A DNA stretch of 64,000 nt from Flavobacterium ardleyense (GCF_033547075.1 NZ_CP137891.1:1054001-1118000); one strand, 5' to 3'. Counted from the stretch's first letter, positions 17,405 through 26,839 are shown. Translations and numbers: made by a program. The notes: generated from the letters alone by a model not told the origin.

Positions 17405-18142
17405 TTAGTTTTTCACAAATTTTACAGTAGCTTTTTGACCATTTTCGTTTGTGAAACTAGCCATATAAATTCCTGTAGCAAAACTTGAAGTATTAACAGA
17501 ATTATTTCCAGAGTTCAAAGTCTGCTGACCCACAACTTTACCATTGATGTCAATGATGCTCATTTGAGTCTGATTCTCAGCGCTAACTTGAAGACTGCTT
17601 GTTGCAATTGTGTTGTTTAAAACTACACCTACACTTGCAAGATCGTTTTTGCTAACAGCCAATGTTGGGCTATATTTAAATGAAAAGTTCTTAAGTACTG
17701 CCGTCTGAACTCCAGTTTCGGTAATTTGAATAAGCTGAAAGTTATAAACCACAGGTAATGCAGGATTAATTCCAGCAGTATCAAGTCTAAAGTGATCGTT
17801 ATACTCTAAATTAGATCTATTTGCTTCAATTAATGTATTAGGAAGTACAGTAGGGTATGCTGTTCCTGCTGAAACAGTTCCAAAACATAAAGTACCAACA
17901 CATAGTTGTAATCCAGTACCAGCATGATTTTCGATACTAACAACTTTAACTTGAATATTTACATCATAATCATAGTTATTACTAATTAGCAAGGGTAGGT
18001 AGTTGTCCGGCGCTTGTATTGACGTTACAACAAATTGTTGACCATCTGTCACTAGCGTCTGTCCACCATCTGTAGATAGAGTAATTTGAGAGAAAGCTGC
18101 GAAACTACTGAAGCAGATAACTGCTAAGAATATTTTTTTCAT
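17405..18142 (-). CDS. Secreted protein with T9SS type A sorting domain
   Basis: This 245-residue protein has signal peptide MKKIFLAVICFSSFAAFSQ. Residues 20-165 form a beta-rich domain with a Cys pair (LQLCVGTLCFG). The C-terminal 75 residues are a type A sorting domain: NNTIATSSLQVSAENQTQ, then MSIIDINGKVVGQQTL, ending ATGIYMASFTNENGQKATVKFVKN. It would cross the outer membrane by T9SS. It starts 4 nt after the stop of the thioredoxin-CTD gene upstream, so both are one transcript ended by the terminator at 17342. The function of the cargo domain is unknown. Confidence 0.8.
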   Translation of the reverse strand: MKKIFLAVICFSSFAAFSQITLSTDGGQTLVTDGQQFVVTSIQAPDNYLPLLISNNYDYDVNIQVKVVSIENHAGTGLQLCVGTLCFGTVSAGTAYPTVLPNTLIEANRSNLEYNDHFRLDTAGINPALPVVYNFQLIQITETGVQTAVLKNFSFKYSPTLAVSKNDLASVGVVLNNTIATSSLQVSAENQTQMSIIDINGKVVGQQTLNSGNNSVNTSSFATGIYMASFTNENGQKATVKFVKN

Positions 18143-18146
18143 TTTA

Positions 18147-19565
18147 TTAGTTTAAGATAATTTTTTCTGTCTGAGTTGTATTTTCACCTACAATTTTAGC
18201 CATGTAAATTCCTTTTTGGAACGATGATAAGTTGATTTGAGTTTGAGCGTCTACTGAAGCATTTTCATAAACTACTTTACCTAACATATCAACTACAGTT
18301 ACTTTAACGGTTTCAGCAGTGCTGATTTGTACAATACCAGTTGTTGGATTTGGATATAGTCTAACTTTCTCAATTGCTGAATCAGCAAGACCAAGAGCAG
18401 TAGTTGCCAATGCATTCGCTTTTTTCAATGATTTTGCACCGAATTCTCCGTCAATGAATAATACAGTATAGTCACCATTAAAAACTTCAAGACCGTGCTG
18501 AGTTGGTCCTGCATTCCATCCATCTCCGTAAGTATCTTTAAGCTCAATTGAATAACAATCATTTGGCGCTAAAGTAACTTCGTGAATTTTCGTAGTATTT
18601 TTATCAGCATTTGTGTATGGACCACCTTGTGCAATAATTGTATTTGCAGAGTTTCTAATGTTCCAAGAAATTTCTGTTGGGTAATTATCTGTGTAAACTT
18701 TAATTGTCGCGTTCGAATAACTTCCTTTTGCTATAACAATATTAGAATTTTGCGTTGCAACATCAGGATTAATCATTGGTGCACCATTAACACTCGTAAT
18801 TGTAGTAGTATAAGTATTAGCAAGATCAAACGTGTAATTAGCAAAAGTTACTTCCTTTTCTTGAAATGTGTTAATTTGACCAGCGTAATTTGCAGTTGAT
18901 ACTACAGTTCCATTTTCTTTTAACTCTACAGTTGCAGCAGTGATTGCATTACCTCCGTAGTTTTTAATTTTTGCGTTGATTGCACCAGTTGCAGAACAAA
19001 TTCCGTTTTCAATAGGTGTAGAGATTGCATTATTATCAATTCCTTGAAGAGTTACAGAACATCCACTATTTACTAAACTTTTTAATTGCGTAGCACTTTT
19101 TGCTCCAATATTAGTTATTACTCCAGTAGGACAAATTCTATATACTGTAGGGAAATATGTTATTGCATATTGTTGTGCAATAGCACCACTATTAATAATT
19201 GGATATAATGATGTACTTACCCAGTCACCCTGAGTGTTAGTACCAGTTCCATTAAGATCTGCAATTGTAGTTGCATTATCTCCTTCTATAAATAATACTA
19301 CAACCTCTTCTGATCCACCTTGTCCATAAGATGAATAAAAATCATTTAAAGCATTGGATCCGTGGTAACTCCAACATGGTCCGCACCACGTAGCCGAAAT
19401 ATCCATAATTACAGTTTTCCCTGCAGCAAGATATTCTGACAATGTGTGAACATTTCCATTAAGGTCGGTGGCAGTAAAGTCTGGAGCTATTGATCCATCT
19501 GGAAGCTGTGCGCTAGCGGTAGCCGTGATAAACAAGCTCGCTAAGAGTAGAGTAATTTTTTTCAT
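18147..19565 (-). CDS. T9SS-exported protein with thioredoxin-like domain
   Basis: This 472-residue protein has signal peptide MKKITLLLASLFITATASAQ. Residues about 25-165 form a TlpA/AhpC-like thioredoxin domain with ISATWCGPCW (Cys61, Cys64) and ITYFPTVYRI as the cis-Pro region. The middle has CARDB-like or Ig-like beta domains (GNAITAATVELKENGTVVS). The end is a type A sorting domain (VRLYPNPTTGIVQIS, KGIYMAKIVGEN). A redox enzyme exported beyond the outer membrane is unusual among thioredoxin-fold proteins. It is the first gene of a two-gene unit, and the second gene product is also a T9SS cargo. Confidence 0.85.
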   Translation of the reverse strand: MKKITLLLASLFITATASAQLPDGSIAPDFTATDLNGNVHTLSEYLAAGKTVIMDISATWCGPCWSYHGSNALNDFYSSYGQGGSEEVVVLFIEGDNATTIADLNGTGTNTQGDWVSTSLYPIINSGAIAQQYAITYFPTVYRICPTGVITNIGAKSATQLKSLVNSGCSVTLQGIDNNAISTPIENGICSATGAINAKIKNYGGNAITAATVELKENGTVVSTANYAGQINTFQEKEVTFANYTFDLANTYTTTITSVNGAPMINPDVATQNSNIVIAKGSYSNATIKVYTDNYPTEISWNIRNSANTIIAQGGPYTNADKNTTKIHEVTLAPNDCYSIELKDTYGDGWNAGPTQHGLEVFNGDYTVLFIDGEFGAKSLKKANALATTALGLADSAIEKVRLYPNPTTGIVQISTAETVKVTVVDMLGKVVYENASVDAQTQINLSSFQKGIYMAKIVGENTTQTEKIILN

Positions 19566-19816
19566 AAATTGAAAGTTAGTTGTTTTATATTATGATAATT
19601 TTAATAGATTTTCCAAAACTATGAAAAAGTATTGGAAATTCTTCTACTTCAGAAGTATATTTTGTCTTTTTGGAATGTTAATTAACTTTAAGGTTAATGT
19701 GCTGATTGCTAATGTAGTTAGCGTTTATTAGTCATTTGACTGCAATTTTATAAAACAAAGACTCTTCTGTAATTTTTAAGATTTATCTTATAGGATCTTG
19801 AGTACATGTTACTACT

Positions 19817-21070
19817 TTAGGTTGCAGCAACTATCTGAATAGTTTCTCTACTTGTTTGAGTTAACAAGACTTTCTTATTTTCTGTAATCGAATTTGCCGA
19901 AAGGTCGTCAAAGTGTCGAATGGTATATAAAGATATGTTTTCATTGTAGCTTACGCTAAATTTACTAGAAAGAACAGCCTTTAATACTTCAAAATTACCG
20001 TAATTGTCGTCGCAACAAACCGAAAAGCTTATCGCAGAATTCTGAATCAAATGCACCTTTAGCTTGTATTTATGGAGAAGTGCAAAAATTTCGCTAATAT
20101 TTTCTTCCATAATAAATTCAAAATTTAGTGAAGACAAGGAAATAAGTAGTTGATTTCGCTTTACAATAAAACATGGTACGAGAGGTTGCAAGTCACTTCC
20201 TTTGCCCACTTTTGTCCCTGGCAATTTTGGATTTAGAAATGATTTCACGTATAGCGGGATTTCCTTTCTTTGCAAGGGCTGCAAAGTTTTCGGGTGAATT
20301 ACCGTAGCTCCATAAAATGCCAATTCTATAGCTTCTCTGTAAGAAATATTTTCGAGCAAAATAGCGTTTTCAAAGAATCGCGGATCGGCATTCATAACTC
20401 CAGGTACATCTTTCCAGATAGTCACGCTATCCGCATTTAGGCAATACCCAAAAATAGCCGCTGTATAGTCAGAGCCTTCGCGACCTAAAGAAGTGCTAAA
20501 ATTATTTTCGTCAGATCCCAAAAAACCCTGTGTGATATTTAAAGTAGCTTTTACTTTAATTGCCGAAATGTTTTTCTGTGTTAATTGCCAGTCCACTTCT
20601 GCTTCTCTAAAGTTGGAATTGGTTTTAATGTATTGTCGAACGTCAAGAAGATTAGTGTCAATGTTTTTGTGACTGAAAAAGTATGTTAGAATAGTTGTCG
20701 AAAGCAATTCGCCATATCCAATTAATTGATCGTAAACATAATTGTAATTAGGAGATTTATTATTCTGAAGAAACAATTCCATTTCATCAAACAATTTTTT
20801 CAAAGCCGCAAATACGGGATTTTGATCATCTTCAAATAAATCCAGTAAAATTTCATTGTGGTATTTTTTCACTTCTTGGATGGAAGCTTTTAACTCTGCA
20901 GATTTTTCAAAATAATTGTTGATCACAACTTCAATTGCATTTGTTGTTTTGCCCATTGCCGAAACTACGAGAAGTACATCGCTATGACCAGTAATTTGTA
21001 AAACATCATAAATATTGCGTACCGCTTCTGCATCCTTAATAGATGCACCTCCAAACTTAAAAATCCTCAT
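19817..21070 (-). CDS. lysC: Aspartate kinase, monofunctional
   Basis: This 417-residue protein has the amino-acid-kinase N-terminal motif MRIFKFGGAS (KFGGAS), a catalytic-domain block GFLGSDENNFSTSLGREGSDYTAA, and KDVPGVMNADPRF. The C-terminal ACT region (residues about 300-400) is the regulatory domain, sensitive to lysine or threonine in many relatives. The enzyme phosphorylates aspartate, the first step to lysine, methionine, threonine and diaminopimelate. It directly abuts the GNAT gene and is divergent from fbp, an arrangement I recall as conserved in Flavobacteria. Confidence 0.95.
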   Translation of the reverse strand: MRIFKFGGASIKDAEAVRNIYDVLQITGHSDVLLVVSAMGKTTNAIEVVINNYFEKSAELKASIQEVKKYHNEILLDLFEDDQNPVFAALKKLFDEMELFLQNNKSPNYNYVYDQLIGYGELLSTTILTYFFSHKNIDTNLLDVRQYIKTNSNFREAEVDWQLTQKNISAIKVKATLNITQGFLGSDENNFSTSLGREGSDYTAAIFGYCLNADSVTIWKDVPGVMNADPRFFENAILLENISYREAIELAFYGATVIHPKTLQPLQRKEIPLYVKSFLNPKLPGTKVGKGSDLQPLVPCFIVKRNQLLISLSSLNFEFIMEENISEIFALLHKYKLKVHLIQNSAISFSVCCDDNYGNFEVLKAVLSSKFSVSYNENISLYTIRHFDDLSANSITENKKVLLTQTSRETIQIVAAT

Positions 21071-21544
21071 TTACTCTTTTGTTACAAATTTCTCAATCTG
21101 TTCTCTACTCATTTGGGCCACCATCCAATCTTGCAAAACGGTCGCTCCAGATTTTCTGTAGAATTCAATCGCAGGGGTATTCCAATTCAAAACATTCCAT
21201 TCGATGCGCTGTACATTATCTTCATAGCCAGTTTTTATAATTTCAGAATAGAGTGCAAAACCAACTCCGCTACCGCGCTGATTTTCTTTGACAACTAAAT
21301 CTTCCAGATGCAAAGTTCTACCTTTCCAAGTGCTATATCTGTAGTAATAAAGTGCCATTCCCACGATGGTGCCATCTTCCACGGCAACATAGCAGTAAAA
21401 TAATGGATCTTCACCGTACCCATCACGAATCAAATCTTCGACCGTAACGATTACAGCATCGGGTTCTTTTTCATAAATGGCGAGCTCTTTAATTAGCTCT
21501 AATGCAGCTTCCATATCTTCGGCTCTAGCTTTTCGGATAATCAT
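21071..21544 (-). CDS. GNAT family N-acetyltransferase
   Basis: This 157-residue protein is started at MIIRKARAEDMEAA; the longer frame runs into the promoter region. GNAT motifs are visible: EDLVVKENQRGSGVGFALYSEII holds the acetyl-CoA loop (Q/RxxGxG/A, here NQRGSGVG), and WNVLNWNTPAIEFYRKSGA is motif B. It belongs to the small diamine/SSAT-like or YjgM-like branch, but the substrate is not deducible. Its stop adjoins the start of lysC, so the two are translated from one mRNA. Confidence 0.88.
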   Translation of the reverse strand: MIIRKARAEDMEAALELIKELAIYEKEPDAVIVTVEDLIRDGYGEDPLFYCYVAVEDGTIVGMALYYYRYSTWKGRTLHLEDLVVKENQRGSGVGFALYSEIIKTGYEDNVQRIEWNVLNWNTPAIEFYRKSGATVLQDWMVAQMSREQIEKFVTKE

Positions 21545-21582
21545 AAAAAATTTATTTATAGCTTTCGCTAAATTGTGAAAAA

Positions 21583-21610
21583 CAAATATACAAATACCAA
21601 AAACTATCAA
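21583..21610 (-). promoter_or_regulatory. Candidate promoter of the GNAT-lysC unit
   Basis: Minus strand has a -7 element TATATTTG (21583-21590) with TTG 17 nt upstream (21608-21610), matching the Bacteroidetes pattern. It lies in the divergent space shared with fbp. Confidence 0.5.
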
Positions 21611-21676
21611 GCAATAAAGGTCAAATTTTGGCAAAAAAACCGATATTTGTAAAATTACAAACACATTCGTATCATT

Positions 21677-22690
21677 ATGGCAGATCGCAGTAGAACTCTA
21701 GGAGAGTTTATTATCGAAAAACAAGAAGAATTTAAATACTCTTCGGGTGAATTATCACGTATTATGAATGCTATTCGGCTAGCGGCCAAAGTAGTGAACT
21801 ATAAAGTAAATAAAGCGGGACTTGTAGATATTACTGGAGCTGTCGGACAGATTAACATTCAAGGCGAAGACCAGCAAAAACTCGATGTATACGCAAATGA
21901 TGTTTTTATTAAAACTCTTACAAACCGCGAAATTGTTTGCGGAATTGCATCAGAAGAAAATGACGATTTCATCACTGTTCCAGGTTGCGATAATAGTCAC
22001 AGCAATAAATATGTATTATTGATGGATCCACTAGACGGATCTTCAAATATTGATGTCAATGTATCTGTAGGAACTATCTTTTCAGTTTATAAAAGAATTT
22101 CTCCTATTGGAAGCCCAGTCACAAAAGAAGATTTTCTTCAGCCAGGAACAGCGCAAGTTGCTGCTGGATATGTAATTTATGGAACATCGACAATGCTCGT
22201 TTACACAACAGGACATGGCGTTAACGGATTTACTTTAAATCCGGCAATTGGAACATTCTATCTTTCGCACCCAAATATGACCTTTGCTCCCGACGGAAAA
22301 ATTTATAGTATTAACGAAGGAAATTACATACACTTTCACCCAGGAATAAAAAATTATATCAAATATTGCCAATCAGAAGAAGGAGATCGTCCATATACAT
22401 CTCGCTATATTGGAAGTTTGGTGGCAGATGTTCACAGAAATATGATCAAAGGTGGAATTTACATGTATCCTAAGAGTTCTAAAAGCGAAAAAGGAAAATT
22501 GCGTTTGCTATACGAATGCAACCCAATGGCCTTTATCGTAGAGCAAGCTGGTGGAAAAGCAACCGATGGTGTAACTAGAATTTTGCAACTCAAACCAGAA
22601 GAGTTACATGAGCGTGTGCCCTTTATTTGCGGAAGCAAAAATATGGTTGAGAAAGCGGAAGAATTTATCGCCGCTGCGCAGAATATGTAA
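21677..22690 (+). CDS. fbp: Class 1 fructose-1,6-bisphosphatase
   Basis: This 337-residue protein matches type I FBPase along its length. The metal-binding motif [15 protein letters not shown] supplies the Asp/Glu ligands, preceded by ASEEND. The substrate region includes [22 protein letters not shown], and [18 protein letters not shown] is near the end. It removes the 1-phosphate from fructose-1,6-bisphosphate in gluconeogenesis, in the cytoplasm. It is transcribed divergently from GNAT-lysC and ends at a bidirectional terminator shared with the TerB-like gene. Confidence 0.97.
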   Translation: MADRSRTLGEFIIEKQEEFKYSSGELSRIMNAIRLAAKVVNYKVNKAGLVDITGAVGQINIQGEDQQKLDVYANDVFIKTLTNREIVCGIASEENDDFITVPGCDNSHSNKYVLLMDPLDGSSNIDVNVSVGTIFSVYKRISPIGSPVTKEDFLQPGTAQVAAGYVIYGTSTMLVYTTGHGVNGFTLNPAIGTFYLSHPNMTFAPDGKIYSINEGNYIHFHPGIKNYIKYCQSEEGDRPYTSRYIGSLVADVHRNMIKGGIYMYPKSSKSEKGKLRLLYECNPMAFIVEQAGGKATDGVTRILQLKPEELHERVPFICGSKNMVEKAEEFIAAAQNM

Positions 22691-22706
22691 CATATTTAAT
22701 TAAAAT

Positions 22707-22747
22707 AAAGAATGCCCGTGAAGCCTAAAGTTTCACGGGCATTCTTT
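22707..22747. terminator. Bidirectional terminator between fbp and the TerB-like gene
   Basis: AAAGAATGCCCGTGAA and TTTCACGGGCATTCTTT form a stem of about 16 bp with an 8-nt loop, flanked by A/T runs on both sides. The two convergent genes end within about 20 nt of it. Confidence 0.85.
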
Positions 22748-22762
22748 ATATACAACAATTTC

Positions 22763-23194
22763 TTATTTGTTCATATTAGTCATCTCGTAAATAAAAGTAT
22801 CTAAGTCAACTTCTTGTTTTACAAGTTCAAAAGCTTTGGCTACGATATAATCAACGTTACTTGGCGTGAAACCAAGTCCTACGCAAAATTTCTTAAGCAT
22901 ATTTACTTGACTATCTCCCAAATTGTGATCGACATAAACCATGCGAGCAAGGTCATACAAACGATCAAGTCTTTGAGAATATAAATAAGGTGGATTTATA
23001 GGGTATTTTAAAGGATCAGCAAGAATTTCGGCGTACTCTTCTTCAGATACATCCAATCTGCGAGCGAGTTGATCCAAGAATACTTTTTCCACGTCTGCAA
23101 GTTTGCCGTCAGCAAGCGCAACACGTACTATTGCAGAGAAATGGCCACGATTTCGTGATGAAAACGAAGTACTAAAAAGATCTGAAAATGACAT
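22763..23194 (-). CDS. TerB-like helical protein
   Basis: This 143-residue protein is all-helical with the TerB/DUF533 pattern: FSAIVRVALADGKLADVEKVFLDQLARRL (acidic loop ADGK typical of TerB metal site), and YDLARMVYVDHNLGDSQV. TerB proteins are named for tellurite resistance but usually act in other, poorly known stress or metal-binding roles; no other ter genes are nearby. It has its own promoter at 23215 and shares a terminator with fbp. Confidence 0.78.
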   Translation of the reverse strand: MSFSDLFSTSFSSRNRGHFSAIVRVALADGKLADVEKVFLDQLARRLDVSEEEYAEILADPLKYPINPPYLYSQRLDRLYDLARMVYVDHNLGDSQVNMLKKFCVGLGFTPSNVDYIVAKAFELVKQEVDLDTFIYEMTNMNK

Positions 23195-23214
23195 AATGTT
23201 CGGGTTTTATTCTG

Positions 23215-23244
23215 CAAATATAATTCGATTTAAATTATGTCAAA
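23215..23244 (-). promoter_or_regulatory. Promoter of the TerB-like gene
   Basis: Minus strand TTTG (23241-23244), 18-nt spacer, TATATTTG (23215-23222), a good match to the Bacteroidetes sigma consensus. Transcription would start about 15 nt before the ATG. Confidence 0.6.
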
Positions 23245-23379
23245 ATGTTTTTACGAAAGTTTAGCAGCCAATCGCATTTTATCCTAAAAATCATTCTCAA
23301 TTAAGTGGTCGTGCGAGTTGTTTTTGAAAATAAATCGTAAGTTTACAGTCCTTAAAAATCAATTAATAAGTCCCTAGTA

Positions 23380-23970
23380 ATGTCGGAGTTTTGGATATTT
23401 TTTCAACTTGGTTTGAGACACGTTTTAGATATTAACGGATACGATCATTTATTATTTCTAGTAGCCTTAACAGCACCGTTTTTATTTAAAGATTGGAAGC
23501 AAATTCTGATATTGGTAAGTGTTTTTACTTTAGGTCATACAGTGGCGATGTTACTCAATGTGTATAATATTCTTAGCATTCGAAGCGCAATTATTGAGTT
23601 TTTAATTCCGATTTCTATTTTGATTACCGCACTTTTTACACTTCTAAGTGGCGGAAAACCCGCAAAACCTCAAAGTAAAAATGCCATAATGTTTATAACG
23701 CTTTTCTTCGGAATTATACATGGACTTGGATTTTCGACCTATTTCAAATCATTATTAAGCGGAACTCCAACAGATAAACTTTTACCTTTGTTTGAATTTG
23801 CTTTAGGAATTGAAGCAGCACAGATAATAATTGTTACCATAGTTTTGATAGCGTCATACGCCGTACAGACTTTTACTAAATTTAATAAACGAGACTGGAC
23901 CTTGGTGCTCTCGGCCTTTGTCATTGGCGTAGTGTTGCCATTGATAGTAGAAAATGATATTTGGAAATAA
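23380..23970 (+). CDS. HupE/UreJ family membrane protein
   Basis: This 196-residue protein has about six to seven membrane helices. It carries the HupE/UreJ signature: GLRHVLDINGYDHLLFLVAL (His and Asp for metal), LILVSVFTLGHTVAMLL and ITLFFGIIHGLGFSTYFK. HupE/UreJ proteins are proposed nickel or cobalt permeases and are widespread in bacteria without hydrogenase. No metalloenzyme partner is nearby. It lies 3 nt upstream of the dCMP-deaminase gene and is part of a three-gene unit. Confidence 0.88.
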   Translation: MSEFWIFFQLGLRHVLDINGYDHLLFLVALTAPFLFKDWKQILILVSVFTLGHTVAMLLNVYNILSIRSAIIEFLIPISILITALFTLLSGGKPAKPQSKNAIMFITLFFGIIHGLGFSTYFKSLLSGTPTDKLLPLFEFALGIEAAQIIIVTIVLIASYAVQTFTKFNKRDWTLVLSAFVIGVVLPLIVENDIWK

Positions 23971-23973
23971 AAA

Positions 23974-24414
23974 ATGGATATAAAAAAAATAGCTCGCTAC
24001 GATCATGCCTATCTTAAAATTGCCAAAGAGTGGGGCAAGTTATCACATTGCAACCGTAAAAAAGTAGGTGCGATTATTGTAAAGGATCGCATGATAATTT
24101 CAGATGGATATAATGGAACACCGTCTGGATTTGATAATACTTGCGAGAATGATATTGGAGAAACGCATTGGTATGTGCTGCATGCCGAAGCAAATGCGAT
24201 ATTAAAAGTTGCTTCGTCAACGCAATCTTGTGATGGCGCAACGCTTTATATTACGATGTCACCTTGCAAGGATTGCAGCAAATTAATACATCAAGCTGGA
24301 ATTACTCGAGTTGTTTATTTGTCGGGATATAAAGACATGTCTGGCGTAGATTTCTTGATTAGAGCAGGAGTAAAAGTAGATAATATAAATCTAGATGAGT
24401 ATGAAAACGTATAA
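23974..24414 (+). CDS. dCMP deaminase family protein
   Basis: This 146-residue protein has the zinc deaminase site HAE at residues 70-72 and PCKDC (Cys98, Cys101). An upstream Cys/His-rich loop (KLSHCNRKKVG, GFDNTCEND) is typical of dCMP deaminase/ComE-B. It converts dCMP to dUMP, feeding thymidylate synthesis. Its stop is directly followed by the start codon of the S41 protease gene, and it follows the HupE gene by 3 nt. It complements the ribonucleotide reductase and dGTPase in this window. Confidence 0.88.
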   Translation: MDIKKIARYDHAYLKIAKEWGKLSHCNRKKVGAIIVKDRMIISDGYNGTPSGFDNTCENDIGETHWYVLHAEANAILKVASSTQSCDGATLYITMSPCKDCSKLIHQAGITRVVYLSGYKDMSGVDFLIRAGVKVDNINLDEYENV

Positions 24415-25995
24415 ATGAAAAAGAAAAGGATTTTTGGGCCACTTATAGTTTTTTCCAGCATAGCCTTTGGTATTTTGCTGGGAAGTCTTCTCAATTTCTC
24501 TAGTCCATCCTTAGTTTTAGAAAAGAATAGTTATAAAAATAAACTCAATAAACTTATTGACTTTATCGAAAATGAATACGTCGATTCTATCAATACAGAT
24601 TCAATCGTAGATATTACAGTTAATAATATTCTCGAAAAATTAGATCCACATTCTGTCTACATTCCTGCTGACGAGTTTGAGGCTTCCGCCGAATCTATGA
24701 AAGGTGACTTCGTTGGAATTGGAATTAATTTTTATATGTATAAAGATACGGTCGCGGTTATCAAGACGATTGAAGACGGCCCTTCGGCAAAAGCAGGAAT
24801 CAAAGCTGGCGACCGAATTCTCTTCGCAGATAAAGATCAGTTATTTGGCCGAAAACTCCCTACCGATAGTTTATTTTCGAAATTAAAAGGTGCCGAAGGT
24901 TCGAAAGTTCTTTTAAAAGTTTTTAGAAAATCAGAGAATAAAACATTCACAATTGATCTAATCCGTGGAACAATTCCGATAAAAAGTGTAGACGTAGCCG
25001 AAATGATTGATCAGAAAACGGGGTATATTAAGATCAATCGATTTGCAGAAACAACCGCAACCGAATTTAATACCTCTCTTCAAAAATTGTTAGACTTACA
25101 GATGGAAAACCTAGTTATCGACCTTAGAGATAATGGTGGTGGTTATTTAGAGAAAGCAAATGAAATTGCTGATGAACTGTTAAAAGCTGGTGAACTCATC
25201 GTACAGACAAAAAACAAAAAACAACGTACAGACAAGACTGTTGCCACCAAAGGGGGATTATTTGAAAAAGGAAAACTTTATATTCTTATAAATGAAAATA
25301 GTGCATCTGCAAGCGAAATCATAGCGGGTGCTATTCAAGATAATGATAGGGGAAAAATTGTGGGGAGACGTTCTTTTGGAAAGGGATTGGTGCAACGCGA
25401 AATGAATTTTCAAGATGGATCGGCAGTGAGATTAACCGTAGCCCGGTATTACACTCCTTCTGGAAGGTCTATTCAAAAGCCTTATGCTAATGGAGTTGAA
25501 GATTATTACAGCGAATTTGATCATAGATTTGAAAGTGGCGAACTTTATGAAAGAGATAGTATTAAAGTTGCCGATACCTTAAAATTTAAAACTAAAAATG
25601 GACGCATCGTTTATGGAGGTGGCGGAATTGTTCCAGACATTTTTGTGCCTATAGAAAAGGAGCATGGGCTGGAAGGTCTTGGTTATTTAATGCAATCGGG
25701 AATTGTAGGGCATTTTGCCTTTGAGCAACTTGACAAACACCGAGCGGAATTTAAGGGAATGAAATTCGAAGAATTTAGCGATGCGATGGCAAAAACTGAT
25801 AAATATTTTAAAGCTTTTGACAACTATCTTTCAGAAAGTGGTTTCGGAATGAACCTAAAGAAAAATAAAGATTTTGTAAAAAGTTTTATCACTGCCGAAT
25901 TTGCACGTCAGTTATTTTCTGAAAATCGGTATTACGAAATTATAAAAAGGAATGATGCAATGATAAAAGCTGTACAAGTAGATTTAGAAAACTAG
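24415..25995 (+). CDS. S41 family C-terminal processing peptidase (CtpA-like)
   Basis: This 526-residue protein has one N-terminal membrane or signal segment (FGPLIVFSSIAFGILLGSLL). A PDZ domain lies at about 95-185 (GDFVGIGINF, GPSAKAGIKAGDRIL). The S41 catalytic core follows: DLRDNGGGYL, the Ser-rich NENSASASEIIAG at about 294-305, and GRRSFGKGLVQ with the catalytic Lys at about 323. It cleaves C-terminal tails of envelope proteins in the periplasm. It is the last gene of the HupE-deaminase-peptidase unit. Its stop overlaps the convergent FAD-protein gene by 4 nt. Confidence 0.94.
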   Translation: MKKKRIFGPLIVFSSIAFGILLGSLLNFSSPSLVLEKNSYKNKLNKLIDFIENEYVDSINTDSIVDITVNNILEKLDPHSVYIPADEFEASAESMKGDFVGIGINFYMYKDTVAVIKTIEDGPSAKAGIKAGDRILFADKDQLFGRKLPTDSLFSKLKGAEGSKVLLKVFRKSENKTFTIDLIRGTIPIKSVDVAEMIDQKTGYIKINRFAETTATEFNTSLQKLLDLQMENLVIDLRDNGGGYLEKANEIADELLKAGELIVQTKNKKQRTDKTVATKGGLFEKGKLYILINENSASASEIIAGAIQDNDRGKIVGRRSFGKGLVQREMNFQDGSAVRLTVARYYTPSGRSIQKPYANGVEDYYSEFDHRFESGELYERDSIKVADTLKFKTKNGRIVYGGGGIVPDIFVPIEKEHGLEGLGYLMQSGIVGHFAFEQLDKHRAEFKGMKFEEFSDAMAKTDKYFKAFDNYLSESGFGMNLKKNKDFVKSFITAEFARQLFSENRYYEIIKRNDAMIKAVQVDLEN

Positions 25996-26597
25996 CGCAA
26001 AGAATCGTGGCTATGAGTGTCAATTCCGTTATTCCACATTGTAAGAATATCAGTTGCAACCGCAGCACCACTTCCAGCGGCAATTGCGACTTGACTGCGC
26101 CAGCCGGCAAGAGTTCCAGCAACGTACATCCCTTGAGCAATTTGATGATCAGTGTTAATTAGCTGAATTCGATTTTTATCCGCAATGGTCTTCATGTGTG
26201 GAATAACGAAGTCTTGTAAACCGGTAATGTTGAAACTATTCGAATTTCCGACTGCAATTACTACAGATCTGGCCTGATAAATGTTTTTATTGGTAGTGAT
26301 AGTAAAGAGGGGAAAATCTCCAGATATGCTACTTACTTTTTCTTTTGCAATCTGGGTAATGTGAGGATAAGCATCCTGTAACTGCCTAAGTCCATTTGTC
26401 AAAGTATCTGAACCTAATGTGTAAAGTGGCATTCCATAAGCGTTATTAAGAACCGCATCTTGAAGAGCTGACGCCTTTTGATGGGCTATAATGCCTACTT
26501 TCTTTTCATGGGCAAATTCGCGTTTGTGCGCAGATCCCAAAACTAAAGCGCAAGAAACACCGGCAGCGCCGCCACCGATTATTAATACATCAAACAT
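25992..26597 (-). CDS. Short FAD-dependent oxidoreductase, thioredoxin-reductase-like without NAD domain
   Basis: This 201-residue protein starts MFDVLIIGGGAAGVSC, the FAD-binding GxGxxG motif. It ends with a thioredoxin-reductase-type FAD motif, GMYVAGTLAGWRSQVAIAAGSGAAVATDIL. Thioredoxin reductases have about 310 residues with a CxxC and an inserted NADPH domain; here both are missing. The middle (SALQDAVLNNAYGMP) keeps the region that would contact FAD. It may be a flavoprotein reduced by another partner. The start overlaps the stop of the small membrane protein by one base (TAATG), so they are coupled. Confidence 0.78.
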   Translation of the reverse strand: MFDVLIIGGGAAGVSCALVLGSAHKREFAHEKKVGIIAHQKASALQDAVLNNAYGMPLYTLGSDTLTNGLRQLQDAYPHITQIAKEKVSSISGDFPLFTITTNKNIYQARSVVIAVGNSNSFNITGLQDFVIPHMKTIADKNRIQLINTDHQIAQGMYVAGTLAGWRSQVAIAAGSGAAVATDILTMWNNGIDTHSHDSLR

Positions 26598-26797
26598 TAT
26601 TTGTCGTTTAGTTTTTCTTGTAACTGCACAGAAGTTTTGAAAATCAATAATATGAAAACAGCGCAAAATGCTGCTGCAATTCCAATTAATGCAATCATAC
26701 TGTTTCCATCAGTAAGATGATCAAAATCTAGAAGTGTAATATTAAATACTATAAGTGCTAGGGCAATAAATATAAGAATGTACGTAAATATTTTCAT
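26597..26797 (-). CDS. Small two-helix membrane protein
   Basis: This 66-residue protein has two membrane helices, about 5-24 and 34-54, with a short polar end (KTSVQLQEKLNDK). The loop DFDHLTDGNSMIA between them is probably outside. I recall similar small proteins just upstream of this FAD protein in Flavobacteria, which supports it as a real gene. The coupling TAATG suggests it supplies a membrane anchor or electron partner for the FAD protein, but this is inference. Confidence 0.7.
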   Translation of the reverse strand: MKIFTYILIFIALALIVFNITLLDFDHLTDGNSMIALIGIAAAFCAVFILLIFKTSVQLQEKLNDK

Positions 26798-26839
26798 AAG
26801 AGTAAAATTTTGAAACGGTATAAAAGTACTAAATTCCCT

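Noticed and set aside
18582..18899. 105-codon Cys/Asn-rich frame on the plus strand
   Set aside because: It lies antisense within the thioredoxin-CTD gene; the composition reflects the reverse of Thr/Asn codons.
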